Positions 22,201-33,739 of a stretch of DNA of 64,000 nucleotides are shown piece after piece (positions within the stretch are counted from its first letter, which is position 1; each line of letters begins with the position of its first letter). A program made the position numbers and the translations under genes. Below the pieces are notes generated by a model that ran no database searches, was not told the origin of the DNA, and worked only from the letters and a program-made list of their open reading frames with translations. Origin of the DNA: Pseudozyma flocculosa PF-1 (taxonomy: Eukaryota; Basidiomycota; Ustilaginomycetes; Ustilaginales; Ustilaginaceae); the NCBI RefSeq assembly GCF_000417875.1, contig NW_006920874.1, positions 365,418 through 429,417 of the forward strand. The letters are read 5' to 3'.

Positions 22201-22636
22201 GGCGACGATGGCGGCGACGATGACCGCGGCACAGGGTCCGAGAGAAGAAGGGGGAGACGAACAAGCGAAGCAGGCGTCGGTGTGGGCCATCTCGGGCGCG
22301 TGGGCGGCTCAGGCCTCGGCGCTGCAGGTGCCCACGCGCAATCCGATGGCCATGGTGCTGGACCACGAGAGCATCGTCGTCGGCTGCCAGGACGGCACCG
22401 TCTACCGCGTCGGTATGGTCGGATCCGAGTACGGCCTTGCAGATGCCGGAGCGGAGGGCGAGGGTGAGGGCCAGGATGGCGACGGTGGAGAAGAGGGCAA
22501 GGTGGGCGATGCTACGATCCGGGATCTGACGCAGCTGCGCGAGGTGTGGAAGGAAGTCTTTTTGCCGCACGACGCGCCGCCCGACCATCCGGGCCGGATC
22601 AGGAGGGATCTGGTCAAGAGCATCGGCCTCAAGTAG
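19204..22636 (+). CDS. Fusion: HAD pyrimidine-nucleotidase-like domain + F-box + WD40
   Basis: Residues are numbered from ATG 19204. After a Ser/Thr/Pro-rich lead there is a complete SDT1/PHM8-type HAD domain (about aa 155-345). Motif I is WLDIDNTLYK (Asp162, Asp164), motif II FALTNA (about 260), the Lys of motif III in SCKPELDYY (about 297-305), and motif IV YFVDDSALNV (Asp324/325). A short acidic linker leads to a helical segment, FQKLPSHMRIRLLSIILDA, as found before the F-box of Cdc4-like proteins. The F-box follows, LPDSVALKIFEKLPVQDLLR (about 449-468), then WD40 blades from FEGHTGFVTAMK (about 535), for example LVTGSYDETIRVWDL and LVSVGQDKAIVVWDW. No stop or splice signal separates the domains. 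A Ser-rich tail meets a 20-N gap at 21779-21798; beyond it the coding continues in another frame to 22636 with one more blade-like stretch, ESIVVGCQDGTVYRVG. The fusion would link nucleotide dephosphorylation to an SCF receptor. The role is unknown. Confidence 0.8.
21779..21798. other. Assembly gap (20 N)
   Basis: Twenty N bases lie inside the Ser-rich C-terminal part of the HAD-F-box-WD40 gene. The frame open before the gap closes soon after it (stop near 21823), while a different frame is open after it to 22636. The true gap length is therefore probably not 20, or an intron lies there. Confidence 0.95.
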
Positions 22637-25431
22637 CTTGGCTGGATCGGGAGCGGGTCGAAGCGGCTCTGCAAGGTTCACTCCCGTCCGCACTCACCTC
22701 AGCGCCGTACCGTAGAAGAGGCCAAAGGGAATACAGGTAGACGTCTGTCGAGGAAGGAACCAAAGACGGCCCTGGTTTGCATCGTGTGTCTCTTTCCTTC
22801 AGGCTCGAATGGCCGGCGCCGGCATAGCGTTGCGTTGCGAGCCAACGAGCTCGGAGAGGTCGGGCGAGGTGACCGGATCGTCCATCTGTCTGTCTGTCTG
22901 CCACGCGTGCCTTCCTAGGTGCCTTCTCGCCTGCCGGTCTGCCTCGTGGACGGCCGCATCGTCCCGCGTCTGCCAGGACCTTGCCAGCCAGGCTTTGGCC
23001 TGTGCAAGTCAGCAGCTTGCTCGGGAGGCCTCATCTCCTCTGTGCCCCCGCTTCAAGCCGAACTCGAATACGGGCCTCGACGAGATTGATCGGGTACGGG
23101 CTGCGGGGATCCGAGCAGAGATCAGATCGCCTGAGCTCAAGCTTGGCCTTGCGTCGATCCCCGTCACGCGTTGCAGCCGCACCGCGTCGACGACGTACGG
23201 AGATCCGCCGAAGTCGATCCCTGCCCCCGTTTCCATCGACCTCGAGATGTGGGGGGCGCTGAAGGATGGCCAATCGACGCCGCCTCATTCGACAACGGAG
23301 CCTCTCTGTCTCTTGCTTCTCTCTCACGCCAGAGCGAGCGAGCAGGCGGGCGGCACGGGCAAAGACGGTTCTTCTGATTGCGGAGCTGGCCATGGACACG
23401 ACGGCAGACGAGGCGAGGCTAGACTAGGCAGGCCTCAGCTGGCGCGTGGATGAGGGGTTCGGCCGTCGTCGGGTTCGATCTACGTATCTGGTCGCTGATC
23501 CTCGAAGATCTCCCCAAGCCTGCCTGCCTGCCCAGAGGCTAGACTAGGATTTGCGGGGGAGGCGTCGGCGTGCAAACGTGGGGAAAGCAACAAGGTGCTC
23601 GCTCGCCTGCACTTTCGCACTTTCGCTCGCTCGCTCCTCCGGCTTGGCGGACGGGCGGGCGGATGAGGGTCCTTGAGAAGAAAGCTTGCTTTGGCTTGTG
23701 ACAGGCAGGGCGAGGCCTGGCAGCAGGCAGGCAGGTGGGCTCGAGCGAGGTACCTAGTACGCACGCACGGCGGGTGACTCGACGAAGCGGTGCGGGCGAG
23801 CGAGCAGGTTGGCGAGCGATGGTGATCCTGGCGCGGTCGAGAAGAAAGCCTGGCCTGGCCTGGCCTGGCCTGCCAAGCAGGCGATAAGGCGGCTGTGGAC
23901 CGAACCGGACCGCCTCCGCCTGCCGCCTCGTTGGACGTTGGACTGGCCTGCAGCGCCAGCGCCGGCTTCAGGCAGGGCGCTGCAAGATAAGCCCAGCGTA
24001 TCCGTCCAATCAGGGCGTTCGAATTTTCACGCCCGCCCGCCCGCCTGTCGCCCCCGCCCCGCCTTGCCCCGCCTTGCCCTACCTAGGCTAGGCCACCAGC
24101 AACGACGGCCGAGTTCGCCGTGCGTACGTTGCTACGGCGTCGTACCGCCTGCCAGCTGCTCTAGAGCAAGCCAGCCAGCCAGCCCCGTCTTCGGCTCCCT
24201 CCCCGCTTCGTTACCGGCCCTAGCCTGGTGTCTCGAAGACATCCGCCGAGGGTTGGGGGTTGAGCGAGGGAGCGAGGGTTTTGGGCTGGCTGAGACCTCG
24301 CCCGAACACACGCACGCCAGACGCCCGCGGCTGCCTTTCCACGAGATCGAGCGACGAGCACCAGACGACGACCCGAGGCGGTGCTCCGCAACCCCCTCTC
24401 CTCACAAGCCTGACCTTCGACGGCGACGACGACGTCGATGGCCGGCCCCCATCAGCCTGGCAGCCAGCAGCCAGCAGCCAGCCGGCCACGGTCATGCATG
24501 CAGGCCGATGGAGCAGGTAGGCCTGGCCAGGGTTGGGCAGCGCAGCCGTACGTACGGCGTGTAGGGGCGGCGGGCGGCGGGCGGCGACCGACGTCACCTC
24601 CAACCTCTGCCCTCTGCCCACGCGCGGCCAATCCCCGGACGGTCGCTCGCTCTCCCGGCATCGAAAGAGAGGAAGGAAAGGGGGCGAGGGCTGGCTGGAT
24701 GGTAAACCATACGCAGCGCGCCGCTTGGCCCTGCCCTGTGCCTGGCCTCCAACCGGCTGGCCAGGCTGTTTTCACAAAAACGACCAGCGGAAATCGGGGA
24801 GGAAGTGGGCGCCGGCCGCGCTAGGCCAGGGCAAGAAGTGGCCGCGAGGCCCAGGCAGGCTGCTGGCGCGCACGGGGGGCCCCGAATTCGAGAGACAATT
24901 CGAGTGCGTCAGGGTTCGGCGGTCGGAAGGGGCACGCCAAGACCGACGCAAGCGGGCGATGGATGGCACTCACGGCGAGGTGCCGTCGTGGGGGGGAAGG
25001 GGAAAACGGCGGCGGACAACGCAGGGCAGGGGCAGGACAGGAGGGCTGGGCAGGGCAGGCTGCTGGCGAGTCAGACTCACAGGCAGGCTAGGAAGCTAAG
25101 GCGGGCGGGCGGGGCACGGGCACGGCGACGACGGCGAGACGGTTGTGCCGGGGTCAGACGGGCTGGCCCGGCCTGGACGGCGGCCTGCCCTGGCCGAGTC
25201 GACCGACCATCAGGCAGCCTAGCTCATAAAACTCACCGTCCAGCCCTGGGTCGTCTACGCGCCTCCCCGCTTCCTCTCTCTCCTCACCATCACCACCACC
25301 ACCATCACCAGCACCACCGCTGCCACTACTGCCAGGCCCGACCTCGACAGCAGTCTCTTCTCTGTAGCCCCTTTGCCACCCCTTCGCAAGCCAACGACAT
25401 CCGCCTCGACGAACCCCCCTTCTCGCCCAAT
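22637..25431. other. Long intergenic space upstream of glutamine synthetase
   Basis: This 2.8 kb has no open frame resembling a known protein. It is dense in CAGGC/GCCTG words (22910-22990, 23515-23535, 23700-23760, 23850-23880, 24455-24490, 25025-25095). A pyrimidine-rich leader with CACCAC runs (25285-25320) precedes the GLN1 ATG. No other site could be named. Confidence 0.6.
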
Positions 25432-26904
25432 ATGTCCGCCCACCCCTTCACGAAAAACAGCGGTGAGTTTCGCGGTGTTGACGGACGCTACTGTTTCGTG
25501 CGGGCGGCGGCGATGTGGTCCTCTGGTTTCCCCGAGCCACGATGTCCGGCGCCCGAGGACGTCGTTCGGTAGCCAGCCTGTGGGCTGAGCTCAGGCTCTG
25601 GGAGCCAACGGCGAAAGGAGGCGCCTCGCCAGCCCGGCGGGGACCAGCCTGATCTCTCAGGGAACTCCTCCGACTGACAATGTACCACGCCCCGATTTCA
25701 TTTCCCCCGCATCCTCTCCCTCCCTCCCGCAAATAGGTCTCCTGGCCCACTACATGGCCCTTGACCAGCGTGGTGAGTTGCGATGCCCCCTTGCCGCTTG
25801 CCGCTCGGCCTTGGCGGCGGCCTTGCACTCCTGCCCTTGCGAACAGCGTTTCCTGACCGGTTCTCTCTTTCTTCACCCCTTTCCGCCTCACTTCCACCCG
25901 CAGGCGTCGTCCAGGCCGAGTACATCTGGATTGACGGCGATGGCGAGGTCCGCTCCAAGTGCACGACGCTCGACGGCCCCGTCAAGTCGATCAAGGACCT
26001 CAAGGAGTGGAACTTTGATGGCTCGTCGACAAATCAGGCGCCTGGCGGCAACTCGGACGTCTACCTCCGCCCCGTCGCATACTACCCGGACCCCTTCCGC
26101 CTGGGCGACAACATCCTCGTGCTGGCTGAGTGCTACAACAACGACGGCACGCCCAACAAGGCCAACAGCCGCTACGAGTGCAACAAGATCATGAACCAGG
26201 CCGCGTCGCACAAGCCGTGGTTCGGCATGGAGCAGGAGTACTCGCTCTTCGACATGGACGAGCGCCCCTACGGCTGGCCCAAGGGCGGTTTCCCGGGACC
26301 CCAGGGCCCCTACTACTGCGGCGTCGGTTCGGGCAAGGTGTTTGCGCGCGACCTGGTCGAGGCCCACTACCGCGCCTGCATGTACGCCGGCATCAAGATT
26401 TCGGGCATCAACGCCGAGGTCATGCCGTCGCAGTGGGAGTTCCAGGTGGGCCCGTGCGAGGGCATCGAGATGGGCGACCACCTCACCGTCGCGCGCTACC
26501 TCCTCGTCCGCGTCGCCGAGGAGTGGGGCGTCAAGGTCTCGTTCCACCCCAAGGCGGTGCCCGGCGACTGGAACGGCGCCGGCTGCCACACCAACTACTC
26601 GACCGAGGACATGAGGAAGGAGGGCGGCATGAAGGCCATCGAGGCGGCCATTGAGAAGCTCGCCCAGCGCCACCTCGAGCACATTGAAGTCTACGGCGCC
26701 GACAACGACAAGCGCCTCACTGGCAAGCACGAGACGGGCCACATTGGCGAGTTCAGCTCGGGCGTCGCCAACCGCGGCGCCTCGATCCGCATCCCGCGCC
26801 ACGTCGCCGCCCAGGGCTTCGGCTACCTCGAGGACCGCCGCCCCGCCTCCAACGTCGACCCGTACCTGGCCACTGGCAAGATCGCCGCCACCACCCTCCT
26901 CTGA
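25432..26904 (+). CDS. GLN1: Glutamine synthetase, eukaryotic type II
   Basis: It makes glutamine from glutamate, ammonia and ATP in the cytosol. The product is 355 aa from three exons: 25432-25462, 25737-25772 and 25904-26904. The first two exons give [11 protein letters not shown] and [12 protein letters not shown]; both donors are GTGAGT. Family motifs follow in order: '[20 protein letters not shown]' (about aa 56-75), the ATP/metal-site '[13 protein letters not shown]', '[20 protein letters not shown]', [14 protein letters not shown] and [10 protein letters not shown]. The active-site GAGCHTN and RGASIRIPR stretches are intact. The length agrees with other fungal enzymes (about 350-370 aa). 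The two tiny first exons rest on the reading phase and the conserved '[18 protein letters not shown]' join. It is followed in the same direction by SAC3. Confidence 0.98.
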
Positions 26905-27834
26905 TCGACGGCGCCCTAGCCTCGTGTGGTCGCTTGACCGGGACGCCGCGCTGCGAGGCCCCTCGACGCTTCGAAGTGTTCGGAAGCGATCGCTGTTGCC
27001 TGAGCAGCCTGGAGCTTCCCGGCAGCGGCTGGCGGGCTCGGCGGAGTAGCAAGCCTTTGGCGCTCGGGGCTCGCTTGTCTCTCAGGCTCTTTCCCTGTCT
27101 CCTTCGCTCTCCTTCTCCGTCTCTCTCTTCCTCACGACTCCCTAGATGATGGCGATGGCCCATGGCGATTGCCACGATTGCCACGATTGCGACGAACCCT
27201 CCCCTACTCCGCGCCTGGCGCTCCTCTGCTGATATTCTTCCAGCCAAAGCGTCCCCCGACGTTGAATTGTGATACGGTTTCCCATGACTCGTGACTCGTG
27301 TGCCGCTCGTGGGATGTGCGAGAAAGCGAAGATGGCCGAGCGTAGGAGAGCTGCCCAACGGAAGGGGATTGCGTTCGAGCATGGCGAAGGACCTTCGTCG
27401 CTAGACTGTGGCCCTGGCCGGCGGTGGGGCCGAGGATGAGGGTGGCGGGAGTCGGGAGTGGAGATGGCCCCGAGCCTGGCGCGTGCTTTTCTGAAGAGGT
27501 GGAGCAGGCAGGCCCGACCAGCCAGACGAGGCGAGTGAAGGAGGGCTCAACGCTCGTCTCTCAACCCACCATCACCATCACCATCTTCCTCCTCCTCCTC
27601 CTCCTCCTCCTCCTCCTCCTCCTCCTCCTCCTCCTCCTCCTCCTCGCCTTGCCTGCATCTCTCCCCTCGTTGCCCTCCCTACACCGCCACCGCCGCTGCC
27701 GTCCGATCCACTTCCGACAGAGCGCCACTCACACGCCTCCCGCCCCTCCCCTGTTCCAGGCGCGATCCACGCCGCAGCGACCGGCCGACACCCGCATATA
27801 CGAGTCATCCTATGGCGGTCCGATCTCGACTCTG
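26905..27834. other. Intergenic, GLN1 3' side to SAC3 leader
   Basis: This 0.93 kb holds the GLN1 3' flank and the presumed SAC3 leader, including a CCT microsatellite. The frame of SAC3 stays open from 27424, but its product there is a Leu run and unconserved residues, so I place the start at 27835. Confidence 0.55.
27588..27645. repeat. (CCT)n microsatellite, about 19 units
   Basis: An almost perfect CCT/CTC trinucleotide tract of about 58 bp lies in the presumed 5' leader of SAC3, about 190 bp before the chosen ATG. Confidence 0.9.
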
Positions 27835-27924
27835 ATGAGACCGCTCCCGACCCGGCCGTCAGTGCCGCAGGGCCAAACGCATCCCACCTCCTCGGCCTCT
27901 GCATCTGAATTCGCGCAGCAGCAC

Positions 27925-27981
<57 letters not shown>

Positions 27982-30900
27982 AATGCAGTGCCTTCGCGTC
28001 CGGTCCCGAAACGCCTGAGCCCGGTCTTTGGGCGACCCAGCGCTGCTGCCGGTTCCCTTCCGCCGCGACCCGTCGCCGTTCAGAGCGCAGCACCTGCTTC
28101 AGCGGCGAGGGGAAGAGGCGCAGGCCCGCGCATCATACGCCCGCATCTTCCGGCACCAGGCGCATCTGCGGCTCCCCGGCCGCGGCCCTTTGCCAACAGG
28201 TCGGCTGTCTTCAACAGGCCTCAGCCGCCCGCCGCAACAAACGAGGCGGAGCAGTACGATACCGCCGCCACCGCCAGCAACGGGACCCTGCTTGCCACTG
28301 GACTGCCGCCCAAACCTGTCACGGTCGAGGCTCAAGGCTCAGGATCGGCTCCGGCGATAAGTGCCTTCGGCGGCGGCGGCGGTAGCAGCAGCAGCGCCTT
28401 CGGAAGCTCGGCGACGGGTGCTGCACCAGCAGCGAGCATCTCTGCCTTCGGATCGCCCAGCTTCGGGCTCGGCGGCGCTACTACCTCTGCCGCGCCCAGC
28501 GCCTTCTCCAGCTCCGCGTCCACACAGAGCACCTCTGGATCCGCTTTTGGCGCCTTCGGCAGCGCCAAACCGGCTTCGGCCTTCACAGCTGCCGAACCTA
28601 CCTCCTCTTCCTCTCCATTCTCCGATGCTGTCGGCGCTGCGGCTGCTCCTTCGCCCCTGTCCTTGGCCGCAGCCGAATCACCCTTCCTCGCTCCAAGTCC
28701 AGCGCCAAGCCCGGCCCCGGCTCCCGTTCCAGCTCCGGCAGCGGCTGCTGGTACGCCGACGTCGCTCTCCAGCTTCCTGCGCAAGGACAAGTCAAATGCT
28801 GGCTCGGCTGCCGCCTCGCGCTCCTCTACGCCGCTTCCCAGCGGCGGAGGAGGCGCATTCGACCAGATCGCCACACCTGGTGGTCGAGACGGCAATGTAG
28901 GGGAGGACGAGGAGAGGAGGAGGCGCTTCGACGATGCGCCCAAGACGGGCAACCGCTTTCTGGAGATGAAGGGCGGCCGCGAGGCTCTGAGGGCATCCTA
29001 CATCGCCTCAGGCGTCCTTCCGGACCCCAACAAACCTACCGACCTGGCGCTCGCCATCAAGCTCACCGGCACCTGCCAGGACATGTGCCCGGAGTTTGAG
29101 CGCGAGGAGCGCGAGTATCAAAAGGAGCTCGACCGCTTCGAGATGATCCCAGGCACGAACCGAGTCGATCCCAAGCTGGCCGTCAAGATCTACCGTCGGC
29201 CTGCCGCCGGACGAGAGCTGCCCTTGCCCGAGGACGTGCGCCCGCCGGCGGTGCTCAAGATGACGCTCAACTACCTGTTCCACCAGCTCCTGCCGGCTTC
29301 CCCCGACGATCCGGCCTTCACTGCGGTGCAGCCGTTCCTCTGGAACAGGACTCGGGCCATTCGACAGGACTTCATCGTCCAGAGCGAGAGCGGCCCGATG
29401 ACGATCGAGTGTCACGAGCGGATCGCGCGATACCACATCCTCTGCCTGCACTGGAAGGGCGGACCGGGTGCCGAGGGCTGGAGCGAGCAGCAGGAGCTCG
29501 AGCAGCTCCGAAAGAGTGAGTGCGCCCCCGGCGAGCTGTCCCTTGTTCGATGGTCGCAAGTGTCTGTTTGATCATTCACCCATCCGTGACCTCCGGTGTT
29601 TTGCGTCTGCCCTCCAGCTCTTCGGTCGTTGATCGAGTTCTACGACGACCGGCGCCGTTCGGGCCACACCTCGCCGTGCGAGGCCGAATTTCGCGCCTAC
29701 AACCTCCTGCTGCACCTCCGCGACCCCGAGACGCTGCGCGAGGTCGAGCTGCTGCCTCGCGCCATCTTTACGGCGCCGCAGGTGCAGGCGGCCCTGTCGC
29801 TGCGTGCGCTCGCGCAGCGATCCAACAATCTCGAGCGCCGCGGCCAGCCCAGAAACACCGAGGCGACGCTCAACTTTTTCTCGCGCTTCTTCGCCGAGCT
29901 TCGCAAGCCGGCCGTCTCTTACCTGATGGCCTGTCTCGCCGAAAATTCCTTCAACTCGGTCCGCATCGGCGCCATCAAGGCCATGGCCAAGGCGTACATG
30001 GCCCAGCACCGCGCCCTTCCGCTCGCCTTCCTGGTCAAGTGCCTCGGGCTCGACGACGAGGGGCAGGCCATCGCTCTGGTCCAGCATCTTGGCATCGAGC
30101 TCGAGTACGACGACGCGGCGGCCACGGGACACCCGAGCGGCGTCAGGCTGTCCAAGGCGAGCCTGATCAACGAGGACAAGCCCGTGCCAAGCCCCTTCAG
30201 CGCCACCATTGTCGAAGCCAAGAGGGGCACGCACTCGTGCCAGGATGTCGTCGACGGCATCGCCAGCGGAGCGGCGCCGCCATTGCCGCTGCCGCCACAG
30301 GTCATCACACCGAGGCCGGCTGCAGCAAAGCCAAGCGTTCCGCCACCCACCAAGGTGGTCGCACCGGGAAGCGCGTTTGGCCTGCCTCCAGCAGCAGGCT
30401 CGACATCATCTTCGGTGTTTGGAAGCGGTACAGCCTTCGTGTCCGGCGGCACCTCGGCCTTCGAAGGCGCGAGCGGTCCGTCTCTAGCCCAGCCGCAGCC
30501 CTCGAGCGCAGCCTCGAAGCTCTCTGCCGCCTCCCCTGCCTTTGTACCCTCGACTTTCGCCAAGCAAGCCACGGACGAAGGCTCGGCTCGTGCCGCCTCC
30601 TCCTTTGGTCGGGCCCCGAGCGCCTTTTCGTCCGCGGCGACGACGACTTCTGCTCCTCCAACCTCGGCAGCGGCGGGACCTTCCTTCTCGTTTGGCGCTC
30701 CGGCCCAGCATGTTGCTGGCAGTGCCACCCTTCCATCGACGGCGACTCAACGAGCGCAGCAACCGCAAGAGCAGCAGCAGCAGCAAAAGGCACCCGAATC
30801 CAGTGCGCCGAAGCTGCCGATATTCGACAAGCCAGCCTCATTCAGCGCATCGCCCAGCCGCAAGAAGCGCGCCGCTGAGCCCCCGTCGAGTGAGGGGCCG

Positions 30901-33483
30901 GATCAGGTGGAATCTCCGCGTCCGGCGCCGCCGCCTCCATCAAGATCGCTACTGGAGCCCACTCCCGCACTCAAGAGCACGCCTGCATTGCCGCCCTCGC
31001 CGCCAAAGCAAACGCAGTCCAAGAAACGACACAAGATTCCAGCTCCGGCCAAGGCTGAGCTGCTCGACCGAGCGTATTCGGCGATGGTCCAGCCCCTGCT
31101 CGAGGAAGCCGCAAAGACGGCCGCCACGGCTGCTGTAGAAGCCGAGCGGATTCGCCGCGGTCGCGCCGCAGCTCGCTCCGCTCTCCTCGACACGCTATCG
31201 GAGCAGCTCTTCAAACAGCTCGCTGCCGAACGCTGCCAGAAGGTGTCGGAGCGACGATCAAGGCACGCCGCTGCCGTTGAGTATGCGGACAGGAGCTTCA
31301 AGCGCTTCGGTCTCGAGAGCTGGAAACAGGCGCTGCAGGAGCGCCGGCACGGCAAGCAGATGAAGGCGCGCCTCGATCTCGTCCGAAACGAGCTCAAGCG
31401 CCGCGGCATCGGTGGCGGCGATGCCGACCACCACGGCAGCCGCAGCATCATCCTGGGCGAGCGAAAGGTGACAAAGCGAGCCGAGGCTCGGCCCTTTGCG
31501 CGGTCCCGCCGCCTTCGGTCCGAGAACAGGGCCGCATTCGAAGACGACGGTCAGGAGAGCGACGACGACGAGGCGCTGCGGGCGACACTTGACACGGCGC
31601 AGCAGAGGCGCCAGGCGCTTTGGGAAAGCGGCGTCTTCCTCGACCAGATCGCGCAGAGGCTCGAGGCCCTCGTGTCGCAGTTCTGCCCAATCCAGCTGGA
31701 ACGCTTCACCACGCTCTTCTTCGGCGCTAGGAGGGAGGGAAGCGCCGCGTCGCAGTGGCTGCGGTCCAAATTCGGCCTCGCCTCGCCCGAGGACGAGGTC
31801 GTCGACGTCGAGCTCCTCGATGGAACCGCCTGCACCCTCGTCGCCGCCGATGCCGACGACTGCGTGGCCACGGATGCCGAAGAAGACGTGGGCCTGGTGA
31901 TCTTCGAGTGCGACCCTGGCTCGGTCCGTTCCACGGCCGAGGAAGGGGACCAGATCTGGCGAGCGGATCGAGAACGCCTCCAACGGATCGCCTCGTGCAA
32001 AGCTGTCCGGCAGAGCACGCTGGCCCCACGCCTGCTCGTCGTCGTCTGGTCGGATGGCATACCGCGTCTTGAAGAGGCTCCTAGTCGCCTCGGCCTCGGT
32101 CCCAAGCAGGCGACCGGGTCGAAGGTGTGGGACCGCATCGCGTTCCTCGAGCTTGGCGACGCCACGCACGACAGCACGATGGACATGGCGCAGAGCGTCG
32201 CCAAGCTGTTTCCGTCGCTGGCGCTCAACACCTCGTTCCGCCGCACTACGCTCGAGGACATCGCCTCGCCGCTGGCCAGCGTCTGGATCGAGACCGTCTC
32301 TCGCATCGCCTCGCTCTTCCCGCGGCTGCCCCGGGACGAAGAGGCCAGGGACGTCTCGGATCGTACAGAGGCGCAGGCGCTCAGGATCCTCGTCGCTCTC
32401 CTGAACCACGTCATCAGGACCGTCCTGCACTTGTCCGAGACGATCCTCGAGCCCGAGGAAGAAGGCCGGCTCTTGCTGCCCATACCCACAGCGGCTGAGG
32501 TCGGGCTCTTCGCAGCGGCGTTCGGGCTGGTCGAAGAGATGGCCATCCAGGCCGTGGAGGCGCAAAGACAAGAGGACGGCGAGAACAGGGACGAGGCCGA
32601 ACAGGCGCTGGCCTGCCTTGCCCACATCCAGACTGACCTTCTGGCGATCGAAGCGAGGGGTGAAGGTGAGTCCGTCGTCCTGGCTATCCTGACCGTGCCC
32701 GATTTAACGAGGGCCTCGCTTGATTCACACCGAGTCTCTCCTTTCACCTCCTCCCTTTCACACCGGCCACCGGTCGACGGCAGCCCTCTCGCTTGCGCAC
32801 CTCCTCCATCCGCTCCTGACGCTGACGCTCTCGCGCCTCGAACGGATCTGGCTGCACGCCGAGTCCGAGACGACGATCGGACAATCGATCCAGGCCTCGA
32901 CGCGCGAGCTGCGCGAGCTCGCCGATCGCGCCGTCGACGAAGTGGCGGGCGACATCCGCCGCGTCTCGAGCAAGCTGCGCGGCGGACGCGGCGGTAAACG
33001 CTCGCTCGTCCACGGCCGCGACGAGGGCGAGGGCGAGGAGGATGAGGGCGCAGAGGGTGGGCAGCTGGAACGACTGGACCAAGACGGACGGCGCGATAGA
33101 CCGATGACGCTGTGAGTTTGCCGGCCCTTTTGCCTGTCCCTTTCGTCTTATTCGGCACGACGCGGGTGCGCGGTGGCGGTCGACTCATCCTCATCGCACT
33201 CTCCTTCCACATCGCATTGCCTGGCTCGCTCGACAGAGACGAACTGTCGTCGCCGCCCAAACGCATCCGATCCCACCCTCCATCCACCACCTCCCCGGCA
33301 GCGGCGGCCGTACCGGTACCAAGGATGTCGACGACGCTCCGATCCAGTCGACCCGGTCCCACAACGACGACGACGACGACGCCGGCCGCATCCACACGGC
33401 CCGACAAGGCGTCGAACCCGCTCGAAGACCTACGCGCCCTCATCGCCAGCACGACGAGGTTCCTCGACTCCAAGTCGGCCTAA
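27835..33483 (+). CDS. SAC3: TREX-2 mRNA export scaffold Sac3/GANP
   Basis: Sac3 scaffolds TREX-2 (with Thp1, Sem1, Sus1 and Cdc31) at the nuclear pore and couples transcription to mRNA export. Exons: 27835-29515, 29618-32665, 32784-33111 and 33237-33483; total 1767 aa, all donors GTGAGT. The N-terminal third is low in complexity, with a polyQ tract (about aa 28-49) and FG-type repeats (SAFGSS, SISAFGSPSFGLGG, SAFGAFGSA). The Sac3/GANP PCI-type core runs from about aa 405 to 720 and includes GTCQDMCPEFEREERE and the exon junction EQLRKTLRSLIEFYDDRR. A second FG-rich block (about 811-928; SAFGL, SSVFGSG, SFSFGAP) precedes a long helix like the Cdc31-interaction domain (about 1028-1161). A GANP-like C-terminal domain follows, with 'SQFCPIQLERFTTLFFGA' and 'VGLVIFECDPG'. 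The last exon codes 'NPLEDLRALIASTTRFLDS', a Sac3-like C-terminal helix. An alternative start at 27424 is open in frame but passes through the CCT tract. Confidence 0.92.
27916..27981 (+). repeat. CAG-rich microsatellite coding polyglutamine
   Basis: CAG units interrupted by CAC code a run of Gln with single His residues near the Sac3 N-terminus. Confidence 0.9.
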
Positions 33484-33739
33484 CCCTCCACCCGACACCA
33501 CGACCTCCATCAGACGGCAAGCAAGATCGATGATAGACTGACACGTTTTCGAGCTCCCGCACGCTACTCTCGAGCGCCACCGCCACCGTCCGAGTGCCTG
33601 AACCAGATGATGATCTCGAATCCCAACTTGGCCTTCTACGCGCCAGTTCTACCTCTGGCGTCTCTACGATCGCTACCACTACTGCTACAACGACCTGCCA
33701 CTGCCGCTGACGACGACGACGACGACGCGCGCCTCGTCT

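Noticed and set aside
23460..23480. GGTTCGATC as a possible tRNA T-loop
   Set aside because: No matching acceptor stem, D-arm or anticodon arm around it.
22637..25431. Several 70-250 aa open frames upstream of GLN1
   Set aside because: Arg/Pro/Ala-rich, overlapping on both strands, no motifs, no credible splice structure.
27424..27834. In-frame start at 27424 for SAC3
   Set aside because: It translates the CCT microsatellite into a Leu run; nothing there looks conserved.
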